From: an uncultured Christensenella sp.
Lineage (GTDB): Bacteria > Bacillota > Clostridia > Christensenellales > Borkfalkiaceae
NCBI GenBank assembly: GCA_910576655.1
Contig: CAJTJC010000015.1
Location: 1-51,554 of the forward strand
Direction: 5' to 3'
Length of the DNA: 51,554 nt
Positions 8,298 through 15,329 of this stretch are shown piece by piece. The notes beneath the pieces are model-generated. The model worked only from the letters and a program-made list of their open reading frames with translations, was not told where the DNA came from and ran no database searches. Each line of letters opens with the position of its first letter. Within the stretch, counting starts at the first letter, position 1. The position numbers and the translations under genes were made by a program.

Positions 8298-8454
8298 CCA
8301 CCACGAAAAGGAAGGCGTAAAGCCTTCCTTTTTACGTGGTGAACAGGGGGGTGAAAAGAAACCCCTGCGGTTCGCGCGAGCAAACGCAGTTTGCGACGCT
8401 TTGCCGAGGGTTCCCGTTTATGGGAAACGGCAAAATCCCCTTATCTCCACCAAT
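8298..8454 (+). repeat. 157-bp structured direct repeat, copy 2 (attR-like)
   Basis: Matches 5431-5587 at a fixed offset of 2,867. It differs only by inversion of the hairpin loop (8317-8321 against 5450-5454) and by C8368/G8386 in place of T5501/A5519. It ends at 8434-8452 with the same 19-nt tRNA-Ala 3' end but has no tRNA in front. The preceding 8274-8297 contains GGTTCGA, faintly like a T-loop, but I cannot call it a tRNA remnant. Confidence 0.9.
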
Positions 8455-8530
8455 GTCGTTAAAGTTTGAACACCCAAAAACGGAATACATTTTCGTGAAC
8501 GGCGTTACGGGCTTTATCGCATACAACTAA
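8453..8530 (+). pseudogene. Short reading frame fused to the repeat end
   Basis: A 25-codon frame starts with an ATG formed at the repeat/chromosome junction and ends at the terminator. The sequence (KFEHPKTEYIFVNGVTGFIAYN) reads like a protein C-terminus. There is no ribosome site. It is most simply the 3' stub of a chromosomal gene cut off by the island, though a chance frame cannot be excluded. Confidence 0.28.
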
Positions 8531-8570
8531 AAGAAAAAGCACAGGGCAAACGCCTTGTGCTTTTTCTTTT
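8529..8570 (+). terminator. Bidirectional terminator
   Basis: Long stem (about 8529-8546 with 8553-8570, one mismatch) with an A-run on one side and TTTTTCTTTT on the other. It can stop plus-strand transcripts leaving the island and minus-strand transcripts from the 8639-8749 peptide gene. Confidence 0.75.
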
Positions 8571-8638
8571 GCCCCGAAACCGCCTAACAATAATAAGCTA
8601 CCCTATAAACCAGATTGTTATTTGCCAACATTAAACAA

Positions 8639-8749
8639 TTAACATTCATCTTTTTTATTATCTAAAAATTCATTATGGCTGTATCGAACAGAATAAACCA
8701 AAAATGTAATAAAGGTAATAAATAACGCTATACCTTGTTGCCCCACCAA
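8639..8749 (-). CDS. Candidate small membrane peptide (holin-like / type I toxin-like)
   Basis: A 36-residue frame beginning with TTG at 8749, which has GGAG at a 7-nt spacing. Residues 5-20 are hydrophobic (GIALFITFITFLVYS), followed by a charged tail (RYSHNEF...NKKDEC). This size and layout recall type I toxin or holin-like peptides, but I do not recognise a specific family. A convincing promoter lies at 8813-8841, giving a leader of about 56 nt, and the stem at 8529-8570 can terminate the transcript. The region is AT-rich, as expected for acquired DNA. The non-ATG start keeps confidence low. No other gene is visible between 8571 and 8904. Confidence 0.4.
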   Translation of the reverse strand: MVGQQGIALFITFITFLVYSVRYSHNEFLDNKKDEC

Positions 8750-8812
8750 TCGAATACTCCGTTTACAACTTCTTTTTCAGATAATATTTTTTATGAACCG
8801 ATTAACACAAGC

Positions 8813-8841
8813 ATTATCAATAAAGGTTTAAAAATTGACAA
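8813..8841 (-). promoter_or_regulatory. Promoter for the small membrane peptide
   Basis: On the minus strand: -35 TTGTCA (8836-8841), 17-nt spacer, -10 GATAAT (8813-8818). Confidence 0.5.
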
Positions 8842-8904
8842 CCATTTTTTGCTATTAAATTTTCCGCTAATACTTACAACAAACAAATATACAAATAAAA
8901 CGGC

Positions 8905-8940
8905 AAAACAGGCGGGAAGCTTTCGCTTCCCGCCTGTTTA
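8905..8940 (-). terminator. Terminator of the LRR gene
   Basis: Perfect 15-bp hairpin (8906-8920 with 8925-8939, loop TTTC) directly after the minus-strand stop codon, followed on that strand by a T-containing stretch. Confidence 0.85.
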
Positions 8941-8944
8941 TTAA

Positions 8945-11635
8945 TTATATAAACGCAAATTCTACGCGTCTGTTTTTGAGCCCGAATTCCTTGTCCTTAA
9001 ATCCGAAATAATCGTATTTTTCCAAAAGCTCCTTCGCAGCGGTTATCTTAATCAGCTCGTCGCAATACTCGAAATAAGGGTTACAAACGTAAGTAACCGT
9101 TTTTGCAATAGTCACGCTTTTCAGATTTTTGCATAATTTGAACGCGTTATTGTAAATTTCGACCACGCCGTCGGGAATAACTACGCTTTCAAGCTTACCG
9201 CATCTGTCAAAGGAATAATTGTCAAGTCGGGTCACGCTGCCGTCCGCAGGGATAACGCTGTTGCTGCATCCGCGCAGCAGTATTTTCGTTTGAGTTTCGA
9301 TAAGACAGTTGTCTACGCAGTGGAATACGGGATTGCCCTCCGCTACCTTTATGCTTTCCAGCCCGCCGCAGCCTTTGAAAACCGAAACGAGTTTCGTCAC
9401 GCCCGCAGGGATATAAATCTCTTTCAGACTCGTGCATTTTTCAAAAGCGTAGGCGCCTATTGCCGTCAACGCTTCGGGGAAATCAATATGCTCAAGCATA
9501 TTGCATTCGTGGAATGCGTCCCTTCTTATTTCCTTTAAACATTGAGGAAGATTAATTACCCCCTTTAACGTATGGCACTCCCAGAATGCGCTGCTGCCTA
9601 TACATTCGCAAGCGTTGTTTCCGGAAAAATCGACGAGGACGACGTTCGGCATTCCTTCTTTATACTGCGGCATTAAAAACGAGTCGGGAATGCGCTTTAC
9701 GGTTGCTCCTATTTTTATTGTAACGCCATCGGAATTTTTCCCCGCGCCGTCGAACGCGCTGTTGACGGACAACGAGTCGCACTCGGCGTTAAAGTTTATT
9801 TCGGTAAGCGCCGTACACTCGGCAAACGCCTCGGTTCCGAGCGACGTGACGTTTTTCGGTACGGTAACACTTTCAAGCCCCTTGCAGTATTTAAATGCGC
9901 TCGGGCCTATAGATTTTACCGTATCGGGCAAAGTAAGGCTTTTTAAATTCGAACAGCCCTTAAAAGCATTCGCTCCTATCGTTTTAATTCCGTCGGGAAT
10001 TATCGCTTCGGTCAGTTCCACCCCCGCAAACGCATTGGGCGCAATGGCGTTTACGCTGCCGTCGTCAGGTATCACGCTGTCCGTAAAACCGTAAAGGACC
10101 GATTTTTTCTTGACGTCTATTAGACAGTTGCCGACGCTTTTGTACGCCGCGTTTGCAGCGTCTACTATTACGGTTTTAAGGTTTGCACAGCCTTCGATTG
10201 CCTTGTTCGCAATCGCCGTGACGCTTGCGGGAATGGTAATGCTTTCAAGATTTTTCTTCCTGAAAAACGCCTTGGCGGCAATTTTCGTAACGCCGTCCGG
10301 AATTACTGCGTGAACGGCAGTGCCTTTGTATTTTATAAGCTCGTTGCTTGCAATTTCAAAGCCGACGGCACCGACTTTTTTCGGCGCGGCAATCTTTGCA
10401 GGACATTCCTTAAACACGTTGTTGCCCATAAAATCCACGCTTGAGGGTATTTTAACGGATATAAGCTTTTCGCAATAAGCAAACGCCTCGGACCCTATAT
10501 ATTTAACGCTTTCGGGCACTTCTATGCTTCTTAGCAGGCCGCAACACTCGAAAGCGCTTTCGCCTATCGATTCCAGACCGTTTTTAAAGGTTAAGCTTTT
10601 AATCTTGTCGCAGCCGTAAAAGGCGCATCTGCCTATCGTTTTAACGCTATCCGAAAAGTTTATCGTTTCAAGCGCCTTGCAGTAGTGAAACGCGCTTTCG
10701 CAAATCTCTTCCGTACCGCCCGTAAAAGTCAACTCGGTCAGATTTTTACAGCCGTTGAATGCGTTTTTTTCTATCGATTTTACGTTTTTACCTATAATAA
10801 CGCTCTGCACGCCGCTTTCGTAAAACGCATAAGCGCCTATTGTTTTAACGCTGTCGGGAAGCTTCAGCCCGACCTTTAAAGAGCGCGAATAACCGAATGC
10901 GTTGTCGCCTATCGTTTCGATGCCGTTTCCGAATTGAACGCTTTTAAGATTGTAGCAATTCGCAAACGCGTACTTTTCAATGGTTTTAACGCTATCGGAC
11001 ATAATAACGGTTTCCAGTCCGTAATTGAAATCGAAAGCGCGTTTGCCGATTTTCGTTATTCCGTCGGGAATAACTATTTCCGAGCTGCCCTTGCTGTGAA
11101 CCCTGTTTCTCGGGTGCGCAGTGTTGTTGGAAAAGGCACAATCCGCTATAACCGTAACGCTGCCGTCGGCGGGAATAACGCTGTATTTACAGCCGCGTAT
11201 CAAGGTTTTTTTCTTAATATCTATAAGGCAGTTGCCACTGCTGCGGTATACGGGATTGTTTTCCGCTACGGTAATTTCTTCTATATCGCCGCAGTCGTCG
11301 AACGCGCCCTTACCTATCGAAGTTACCGTTTCGGAAATATGAATTTTTTTAAGGCTGTGGCAATCGCTGAAAGCCTCTTTGCCTATAACCTCGACGCCCG
11401 CGGGAATAACTATTTCCTCTAATTTTTCGCAACAGGCAAACGCCCTTTCTCCGATTTTTTTAACGGTAGGCGAAATATCCACCCATTTTATGCCGCAAAA
11501 CGCCACTTCGTAGGCACGGTTGCCTATTTCGGTAACGTCGTCGGGAATAGTTATATTTCCGTCAAAGCCGTTGGGTGCCCTGAAAGTAATTACCTTGCCG
11601 TCCTGTATCAAGCCGCAATTATCATATCTGTGCAT
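8945..11635 (-). CDS. BspA-like leucine-rich repeat (LRR_5) protein
   Basis: An 896-residue protein made almost wholly of LRR_5/BspA-type repeats of about 23 residues. Typical units read as 'IGERAFACCEKLEEIVIPAG' with the pattern I-G-x-x-A-F-x-x-C-x-x-L-x-x-(I/V)-x-(I/L)-P. Several repeats carry an insertion with NCLID..K(K/T).(I/L).RG(C) before 'VIPADGSVT'. In other organisms such solenoids bind host or bacterial surface proteins. Here there is no signal peptide, transmembrane segment or wall anchor at either end, so as encoded it should be cytoplasmic. The ATG follows GGGGAG by 7 nt, and a TTGAAA-17-TACAAT promoter lies at 11668-11696. The gene is monocistronic between its promoter and terminator. 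Confidence 0.9.
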   Translation of the reverse strand: MHRYDNCGLIQDGKVITFRAPNGFDGNITIPDDVTEIGNRAYEVAFCGIKWVDISPTVKKIGERAFACCEKLEEIVIPAGVEVIGKEAFSDCHSLKKIHISETVTSIGKGAFDDCGDIEEITVAENNPVYRSSGNCLIDIKKKTLIRGCKYSVIPADGSVTVIADCAFSNNTAHPRNRVHSKGSSEIVIPDGITKIGKRAFDFNYGLETVIMSDSVKTIEKYAFANCYNLKSVQFGNGIETIGDNAFGYSRSLKVGLKLPDSVKTIGAYAFYESGVQSVIIGKNVKSIEKNAFNGCKNLTELTFTGGTEEICESAFHYCKALETINFSDSVKTIGRCAFYGCDKIKSLTFKNGLESIGESAFECCGLLRSIEVPESVKYIGSEAFAYCEKLISVKIPSSVDFMGNNVFKECPAKIAAPKKVGAVGFEIASNELIKYKGTAVHAVIPDGVTKIAAKAFFRKKNLESITIPASVTAIANKAIEGCANLKTVIVDAANAAYKSVGNCLIDVKKKSVLYGFTDSVIPDDGSVNAIAPNAFAGVELTEAIIPDGIKTIGANAFKGCSNLKSLTLPDTVKSIGPSAFKYCKGLESVTVPKNVTSLGTEAFAECTALTEINFNAECDSLSVNSAFDGAGKNSDGVTIKIGATVKRIPDSFLMPQYKEGMPNVVLVDFSGNNACECIGSSAFWECHTLKGVINLPQCLKEIRRDAFHECNMLEHIDFPEALTAIGAYAFEKCTSLKEIYIPAGVTKLVSVFKGCGGLESIKVAEGNPVFHCVDNCLIETQTKILLRGCSNSVIPADGSVTRLDNYSFDRCGKLESVVIPDGVVEIYNNAFKLCKNLKSVTIAKTVTYVCNPYFEYCDELIKITAAKELLEKYDYFGFKDKEFGLKNRRVEFAFI

Positions 11636-11667
11636 ATTTTACTCCCCTATTTAAATATTACTTTTGA

Positions 11668-11696
11668 ATTGTATCATGTGTTAAACGCGATTTCAA
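11668..11696 (-). promoter_or_regulatory. Promoter of the LRR gene
   Basis: Minus strand: -35 TTGAAA (11691-11696), 17-nt spacer with an extended TG before the -10, then TACAAT (11668-11673). Confidence 0.6.
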
Positions 11697-11711
11697 GCAG
11701 GCGGGCGTTTT

Positions 11712-12395
11712 TTATCTCGTCGGCATAGCAAAATCCTTCAATGCACGATTAAGATAATCGTTAAACGGCTTCATTGCCTTGAACACTTCAAGCGATTTGC
11801 GCAAAAAATTTTCGCCGTCGCAAACCTCCTCATCCGTCACGCTGTATTCCAGATACCACGATTTGTATTTTAAATATTCGGCTTGAGGATGCTCTTTGTC
11901 GAACCCTGCGGGGACGTTTTTAAGCGCGGTACCCTTTACCGTAAAATATTTTTTGAACTCTGCAGCGGATATTACTTCATTCCATTCGTCGGGGTGTGCG
12001 GCTATGTATTCGCGCACCAGGGCGGTGGCGTTTGAAAACATATCGGCAAACAACCCGCCGCCCAAAAAAGTGCCGCCGCACGGCTTAATCATTAAATAAT
12101 ACCCGACGGGAACGGGCAGCTTGCCCCTCGGCGCGATATGCGCCCTGAACGAGGGATTGTACGGTGACTTATCGTGACTGAACCTCGTATCGCGCACAAG
12201 CTTGAACGTCAGCTCTTTAGGGTTGTTGTGCAGCACGCTTGCGTCGAATTCTCCGATACCGTAGATAAGCTCCTGCACCAGCTTTTCAAACTCCTCTGCG
12301 GCTTGCTTGTACTCCTGCTTATGCCCGTGATACCATTCGCGGTTGTTGTTTGCGGAAAGCGAGGAAAGATAATCCAGCATTAATTTAGCGTTCAT
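11712..12395 (-). CDS. DUF2461 (TIGR02453) family protein
   Basis: A 227-residue protein that matches the DUF2461 family along its length. It has the N-terminal LSANNNREWYHGHKQEY, the central 'RDTRFSHDKSPY' block and the GGGLF segment that follows 'YYLMIKP'. The function of the family is unknown; it is soluble and has no known catalytic residues. AAGGAG lies 8 nt before the ATG. The gene is not clearly part of an operon: the LRR promoter starts just beyond its stop codon, and a terminator-like stem at 12465-12502 lies upstream. Confidence 0.88.
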   Translation of the reverse strand: MNAKLMLDYLSSLSANNNREWYHGHKQEYKQAAEEFEKLVQELIYGIGEFDASVLHNNPKELTFKLVRDTRFSHDKSPYNPSFRAHIAPRGKLPVPVGYYLMIKPCGGTFLGGGLFADMFSNATALVREYIAAHPDEWNEVISAAEFKKYFTVKGTALKNVPAGFDKEHPQAEYLKYKSWYLEYSVTDEEVCDGENFLRKSLEVFKAMKPFNDYLNRALKDFAMPTR

Positions 12396-12464
12396 TTCGT
12401 GCTCCTTACATTTTAAAATTCTTTTATAACTTAATTATATAACACCGATTATATTTTGTAAAAT

Positions 12465-12502
12465 AAAAAATCCCGACGCGGCGCTTGAAAAATACCGTCG
12501 GG
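12465..12502 (-). terminator. Terminator-like stem for minus-strand transcripts
   Basis: A 7-bp stem CCCGACG/CGTCGGG (12472-12478 with 12496-12502) followed on the minus strand by a T-run (complement of 12462-12470). It would end transcripts of the 12670-12924 gene and overlaps the promoter at 12485-12513. Confidence 0.55.
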
Positions 12503-12513
12503 CATGATAGAAT
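12485..12513 (+). promoter_or_regulatory. Leaderless-type promoter before a truncated gene
   Basis: -35 TTGAAA (12485-12490), 17-nt spacer with extended TG, -10 TAGAAT (12508-12513), then 6 nt to the ATG at 12520. Confidence 0.55.
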
Positions 12514-12519
12514 AATTTT

Positions 12520-12666
12520 ATGGGCTGGTTTAATTATTACGGACTGATAATTATGGCGGTTATAATGATACCGAATATAATATACGCCGTCAGGCACAAA
12601 AATCAAACTGCCGCTTACCGCAATAAAGCGGCTGAAATCGCCGAGCAAATCGGAAGATACGGCTGC
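12520..12666 (+). pseudogene. 5' fragment of a small membrane protein gene
   Basis: The first 49 codons read as a typical membrane protein N-terminus. A hydrophobic helix spans residues 5-22, followed by RHKNQ and a basic, helical stretch ending IAEQIGRYGC. I recall proteins of this start that continue with three or more helices. Here the frame runs directly into the antisense of the next gene, whose stop codon lies at 12670, and the continuing plus-strand residues lose all membrane character. The gene is therefore truncated at about 12666 although its promoter is intact. Confidence 0.55.
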
Positions 12667-12669
12667 CGA

Positions 12670-12924
12670 TTAAGTAACTCGCTTTTCGACGAACCACCTT
12701 TTCGAAAACTTTTCGAAATAGACTACCCTTTCCCGTCCGTTAATCTCAACGGCAAAGCGAACCGTCATAGAGCCGCCCACGTGCGCGGGCGGGGCAATGC
12801 GCCTGTCCGTCACCTTGGTTATTGCGTAGCGGGAGCCGTCCGTCCACACCAGCTCGGCAGGCTTTACCTCGCCGTCGGCGGACATAAATATATACATACC
12901 CACGTAAACCTTCTCGTACTGCAT
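12670..12924 (-). CDS. Small conserved protein, function unknown
   Basis: An 84-residue soluble protein. It resembles a widespread but unnamed family of about 80 residues in Bacillota, with 'YEKVYVGMY' near the start, a central 'HVGGSMTVRF' and the end 'RWFVEKR'. The predicted fold is beta-rich. No Shine-Dalgarno element is visible. A -10-like CATAAT ends 6 nt before the ATG on the minus strand, fitting the leaderless style of its neighbours, but its -35 is poor. It is divergent from the DUF4180 gene. Confidence 0.7.
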   Translation of the reverse strand: MQYEKVYVGMYIFMSADGEVKPAELVWTDGSRYAITKVTDRRIAPPAHVGGSMTVRFAVEINGRERVVYFEKFSKRWFVEKRVT

Positions 12925-12947
12925 AAAGTTATTATGCGCAATAACGC

Positions 12948-12976
12948 TTGCCCTTTTCGTTCTGAGCTGTTAAAAT
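12948..12976 (+). promoter_or_regulatory. Leaderless-type promoter of the DUF4180 gene
   Basis: -35 TTGCCC (12948-12953), 17-nt spacer, -10 TAAAAT (12971-12976), then 6 nt to the ATG at 12983. No ribosome binding site. Confidence 0.55.
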
Positions 12977-12982
12977 ATTCTT

Positions 12983-13348
12983 ATGAGCATCGAAAAAATA
13001 TCAATAAACGATACCGTAATCGCGCACGTTTCCGCAGACGGCGTAATTATAGAGGACGCGCAGTCTGCGCTCGATTTAATGATGACCGCAAAATACGAAA
13101 CGGGCGCTTACGCTATCGCACTTCCCAAAGACCTGATTGCCGAAAGCTTTTTTATATTAAGCAGCGGCGTTGCGGGCGAGATACTGCAAAAGTTTATAAA
13201 TTACGGCTTCCGCGTTGCGATTTACGGCGACTTTTCGAAATATACGAGCAAGCCGCTTAAAGACTTCATTTACGAAAGCAACAACGGTAAGGACGTATTT
13301 TTCACCGAAGATTTGCAAAGCGCCGTCGAAAAGCTTGCGCGCGGCTGA
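12983..13348 (+). CDS. DUF4180 family protein
   Basis: A 121-residue protein that fits the DUF4180 family over its full length. The block 'AGEILQKFINYGFRVAIYGDFSKYTSKPLKDFIYESN' is the family's most conserved part. The family has an unknown function and often occurs as a single small cytoplasmic protein. There are no catalytic motifs I can name. The start has no ribosome binding site and lies 6 nt after a -10 hexamer. Rubrerythrin follows after 59 nt but has its own promoter. Confidence 0.9.
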   Translation: MSIEKISINDTVIAHVSADGVIIEDAQSALDLMMTAKYETGAYAIALPKDLIAESFFILSSGVAGEILQKFINYGFRVAIYGDFSKYTSKPLKDFIYESNNGKDVFFTEDLQSAVEKLARG

Positions 13349-13353
13349 TTTGC

Positions 13354-13383
13354 TTGCCAAACGCCCGTCGGGCGTGATATAAT
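13354..13383 (+). promoter_or_regulatory. Promoter of the rubrerythrin gene
   Basis: -35 TTGCCA (13354-13359), 18-nt spacer, -10 TATAAT (13378-13383). The spacer contains the palindrome CGCCCG-T-CGGGCG (13362-13374), which could bind a regulator or help terminate the DUF4180 transcript. Confidence 0.5.
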
Positions 13384-13407
13384 GCATTAAAAAATCAAGG
13401 AGTAATT

Positions 13408-13947
13408 ATGGCTAATAAATATAAAGGCACAAAAACCGAAAAGAACCTCGAAGCTGCGTTTGCGGGCGAATCGCAGGCAAGAAACAAATATACCTATTTT
13501 GCTTCGGTAGCAAAAAAAGAGGGCTACGAGCAGATTTCGGCTCTGTTTGCAAAAACTGCCGACAATGAAAAGGAACACGCCAAAATGTGGCTTAAAGAAT
13601 TGCAGGGAATAGGCGACACCGCCGCAAACCTCGAAGCTGCCGCAGGCGGCGAAAACTACGAATGGACCGACATGTACGAGGACTTTGCAAAGACTGCCGA
13701 GGCAGAGGGCTTTAAAGAGCTTGCCGCAAAATTCCGCATGGTTGGCGCTATCGAAAAGCATCACGAGGAAAGATACCGCGCGCTGTTGAAAAACGTGCAG
13801 ACCGCAGAGGTTTTCAAAAAGAGCGAGGTCAAGGTATGGGAATGCCGCAACTGCGGACATATAGTCGTCGGCACCGCCGCTCCCGAGGTCTGCCCCGTCT
13901 GCAACCACCCTCAGGCTTACTTCGAAGTACACGCAGAAAACTATTAA
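13408..13947 (+). CDS. rbr: Rubrerythrin
   Basis: A 179-residue non-haem iron peroxidase that reduces hydrogen peroxide in the cytoplasm of anaerobes. Residues 1-135 are the ferritin-like four-helix domain with the diiron ligands Glu21, Glu54, His57 (EKEH), Glu98 or Glu100, Glu115 and His118. Residues 140-179 are the rubredoxin-like domain with C146-x2-C149 and C162-x2-C165, which passes electrons to the diiron site. Length and order are standard. AAGGAG lies 6 nt before the ATG. It is monocistronic, with its own promoter and a strong terminator. Confidence 0.97.
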   Translation: MANKYKGTKTEKNLEAAFAGESQARNKYTYFASVAKKEGYEQISALFAKTADNEKEHAKMWLKELQGIGDTAANLEAAAGGENYEWTDMYEDFAKTAEAEGFKELAAKFRMVGAIEKHHEERYRALLKNVQTAEVFKKSEVKVWECRNCGHIVVGTAAPEVCPVCNHPQAYFEVHAENY

Positions 13948-13951
13948 TAGA

Positions 13952-13982
13952 AAAACCGAACCCTTACGGGTTCGGGTTTTTA
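13952..13982 (+). terminator. Terminator shared by rubrerythrin and the convergent YjbR gene
   Basis: Hairpin 13956-13963/13968-13975 (CCGAACCC type, 4-nt loop) ending in T-runs on the plus strand and preceded by an A-run, so it works in both directions. Confidence 0.85.
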
Positions 13983-14645
13983 TTTAACCGCAGCAGTATA
14001 GCTGTAATCGAGCCGACCGAGTATTTCTTCAAGCGGAGCGGAGCCGTCTAAAAGCATAGTGGTCCACCGCTTTTTATTCATGTGCCAGCCGCGGAAATAG
14101 GTCGCGTTGTCGACGATGCGGTCAAGCTCGTCGGGGTCGACGCGCACGTTAAGCGCTTCGGTTGTCCCGTCGCGGTCAAGCCCTATCTTACGGTAAGCAA
14201 CGGTCATTATCACCGCGTACCACTTTTTAGTGTCGCCGCGGCGAAGTATCGCGCAGTCGGGCGTATCCTCCCAAAGAAATTCCGGCTCGTCGCCGTACCG
14301 CTTGCGCGCGTAACCGATTACGGCTGCCGTATTCACACATCCGAAAATTTGCGTAACGAAGCACTTTTTGGCAATATCCTCGAGCACGAGCGTATATTCC
14401 GCGCGAACCCGCCCTACGAACTCGCCCGCAGCGTCCTCGACGAGAAAGAGCGTATACGGCTCTTCCGTTTCAGTATCGTACACTTCGGTGAAAACCTGCC
14501 CGTCTTTTACCGTTACTCTCAGACGCATCTGACCGCAAATCATAACGGAGTATTCGTACCCGTCCGCGACGCGTTTGAAGCCGTAAGCAAGCAGCCCATC
14601 CTCTTCCGCCTTTTTCCGCGCAAAAATTTTTTGTATTATACTCAT
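13980..14645 (-). CDS. MmcQ/YjbR family protein
   Basis: A 221-residue protein. The C-terminal 110 residues match the MmcQ/YjbR family (CyaY-like fold): 'KKWYAVIMTVAY', 'NVRVDPDELDRIVDN' and 'GWHMNKKRWTTMLLDG'. The family is often called DNA-binding, but its function is not established. The N-terminal 105 residues are an extra beta-rich domain. I place the start at 14645 (MSIIQKIF) because a TTGCAA-17-TATAAT promoter covers the longer frame up to 14681 and puts the transcript start at or next to this ATG, which has no ribosome site. It is divergent from the acetyltransferase gene. Confidence 0.85.
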   Translation of the reverse strand: MSIIQKIFARKKAEEDGLLAYGFKRVADGYEYSVMICGQMRLRVTVKDGQVFTEVYDTETEEPYTLFLVEDAAGEFVGRVRAEYTLVLEDIAKKCFVTQIFGCVNTAAVIGYARKRYGDEPEFLWEDTPDCAILRRGDTKKWYAVIMTVAYRKIGLDRDGTTEALNVRVDPDELDRIVDNATYFRGWHMNKKRWTTMLLDGSAPLEEILGRLDYSYTAAVK

Positions 14646-14652
14646 ATTTAAT

Positions 14653-14681
14653 ATTATAAACGAATAACCGAATATTTGCAA
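14653..14681 (-). promoter_or_regulatory. Leaderless promoter of the YjbR gene
   Basis: Minus strand: -35 TTGCAA (14676-14681), 17-nt spacer, consensus -10 TATAAT (14653-14658). Seven nt separate the -10 from the ATG. Confidence 0.65.
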
Positions 14682-14685
14682 TTAC

Positions 14686-14714
14686 TTGATTTTATATAAT
14701 TTATAATATATAAT
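14686..14714 (+). promoter_or_regulatory. Leaderless promoter of the acetyltransferase gene
   Basis: -35 TTGATT (14686-14691), 17-nt spacer, -10 TATAAT (14709-14714), 6 nt before the ATG at 14721. It lies back to back with the YjbR promoter. Confidence 0.55.
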
Positions 14715-14720
14715 GTGTTT

Positions 14721-15329
14721 ATGACCGAACTTGAAAAAATGACGGCGGGCAAGGTTTACGACACCTCCGACCGAGAACTTGTGAAACTGCGCGCCGAAGC
14801 GCACAAGCTTTGCGCGAAATACAGCGCCACGCTTGAAACCGACGATAAAAAGCGCGCCAAAATTTTAAAAAAGCTGTTGCCGAACGCCGCCGAAGGAGCC
14901 TATTTGCAGGGTCCCGTTTACTTCGATTACGGCGTAAATATAAAAGTCGGCAAAAACTTTTATGCAAATTTCAATCTGACGATACTCGACTGCTGCACCG
15001 TAGAAATAGGCGACGACGTGCTGATAGGTCCCAACGCCTCGATTTTGACGCCCGTTCACCCATACCGTTGGCAACAGCGAAATATGCGCAAAAAGCCCGA
15101 CGGAACGGTTTTCGATTACGAATACGCAAAGCCCATTAAGATAGGCAACAACTGCTGGCTTGCGGGCAACGTCACCGTAATAGGCGGAGTTACCATAGGC
15201 GACGGCTGCGTTATAGGCGCGGGAAGCGTTGTAACGCGCGACATTCCGCCCGACTCGCTTGCCGTAGGCAACCCCTGCCGCGTAATAAGAAAAATTACCG
15301 AAAAAGATAATCTTGACGGTATCGATTGA
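14721..15329 (+). CDS. maa: Maltose/galactoside O-acetyltransferase family
   Basis: A 202-residue acetyl-CoA-dependent sugar O-acetyltransferase of the left-handed beta-helix type. The N-terminal helical cap (MTELEKMTAGKVYD) is typical of the maltose/galactoside acetyltransferase (Maa/LacA) group. Hexapeptide repeats run from about residue 65 to 185 (VEIGDDVLIGPN, IKIGNNCWLAG, VTIGDGCVIGAGS). His113 in TPVHPYRW is the catalytic base, and the end has the usual AVGNPCRVIR. I start at ATG 14721 rather than GTG 14715 because family members begin this way and the -10 hexamer ends at 14714. The acceptor sugar cannot be told from sequence alone. Confidence 0.92.
   Translation: MTELEKMTAGKVYDTSDRELVKLRAEAHKLCAKYSATLETDDKKRAKILKKLLPNAAEGAYLQGPVYFDYGVNIKVGKNFYANFNLTILDCCTVEIGDDVLIGPNASILTPVHPYRWQQRNMRKKPDGTVFDYEYAKPIKIGNNCWLAGNVTVIGGVTIGDGCVIGAGSVVTRDIPPDSLAVGNPCRVIRKITEKDNLDGID

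Noticed and set aside
8743..8750. Third CCACCAAT, as at the ends of the 157-bp repeats
   Set aside because: Only eight bases match, with no tRNA-like sequence before it, and it falls in the start region of the candidate small peptide gene.
8735..8944. 69-residue plus-strand frame in the AT-rich gap
   Set aside because: It reads through the terminator of the LRR gene, lacks a ribosome site and has no recognisable composition.
12520..13260. 246-residue plus-strand protein
   Set aside because: Only the first 49 codons look like protein; the rest is antisense to the 84-residue gene and overlaps the DUF4180 gene in another frame.
14646..14681. N-terminal extension of the YjbR gene to 14681
   Set aside because: The extension coincides with a TTGCAA-17-TATAAT promoter, so it cannot be in the main transcript.
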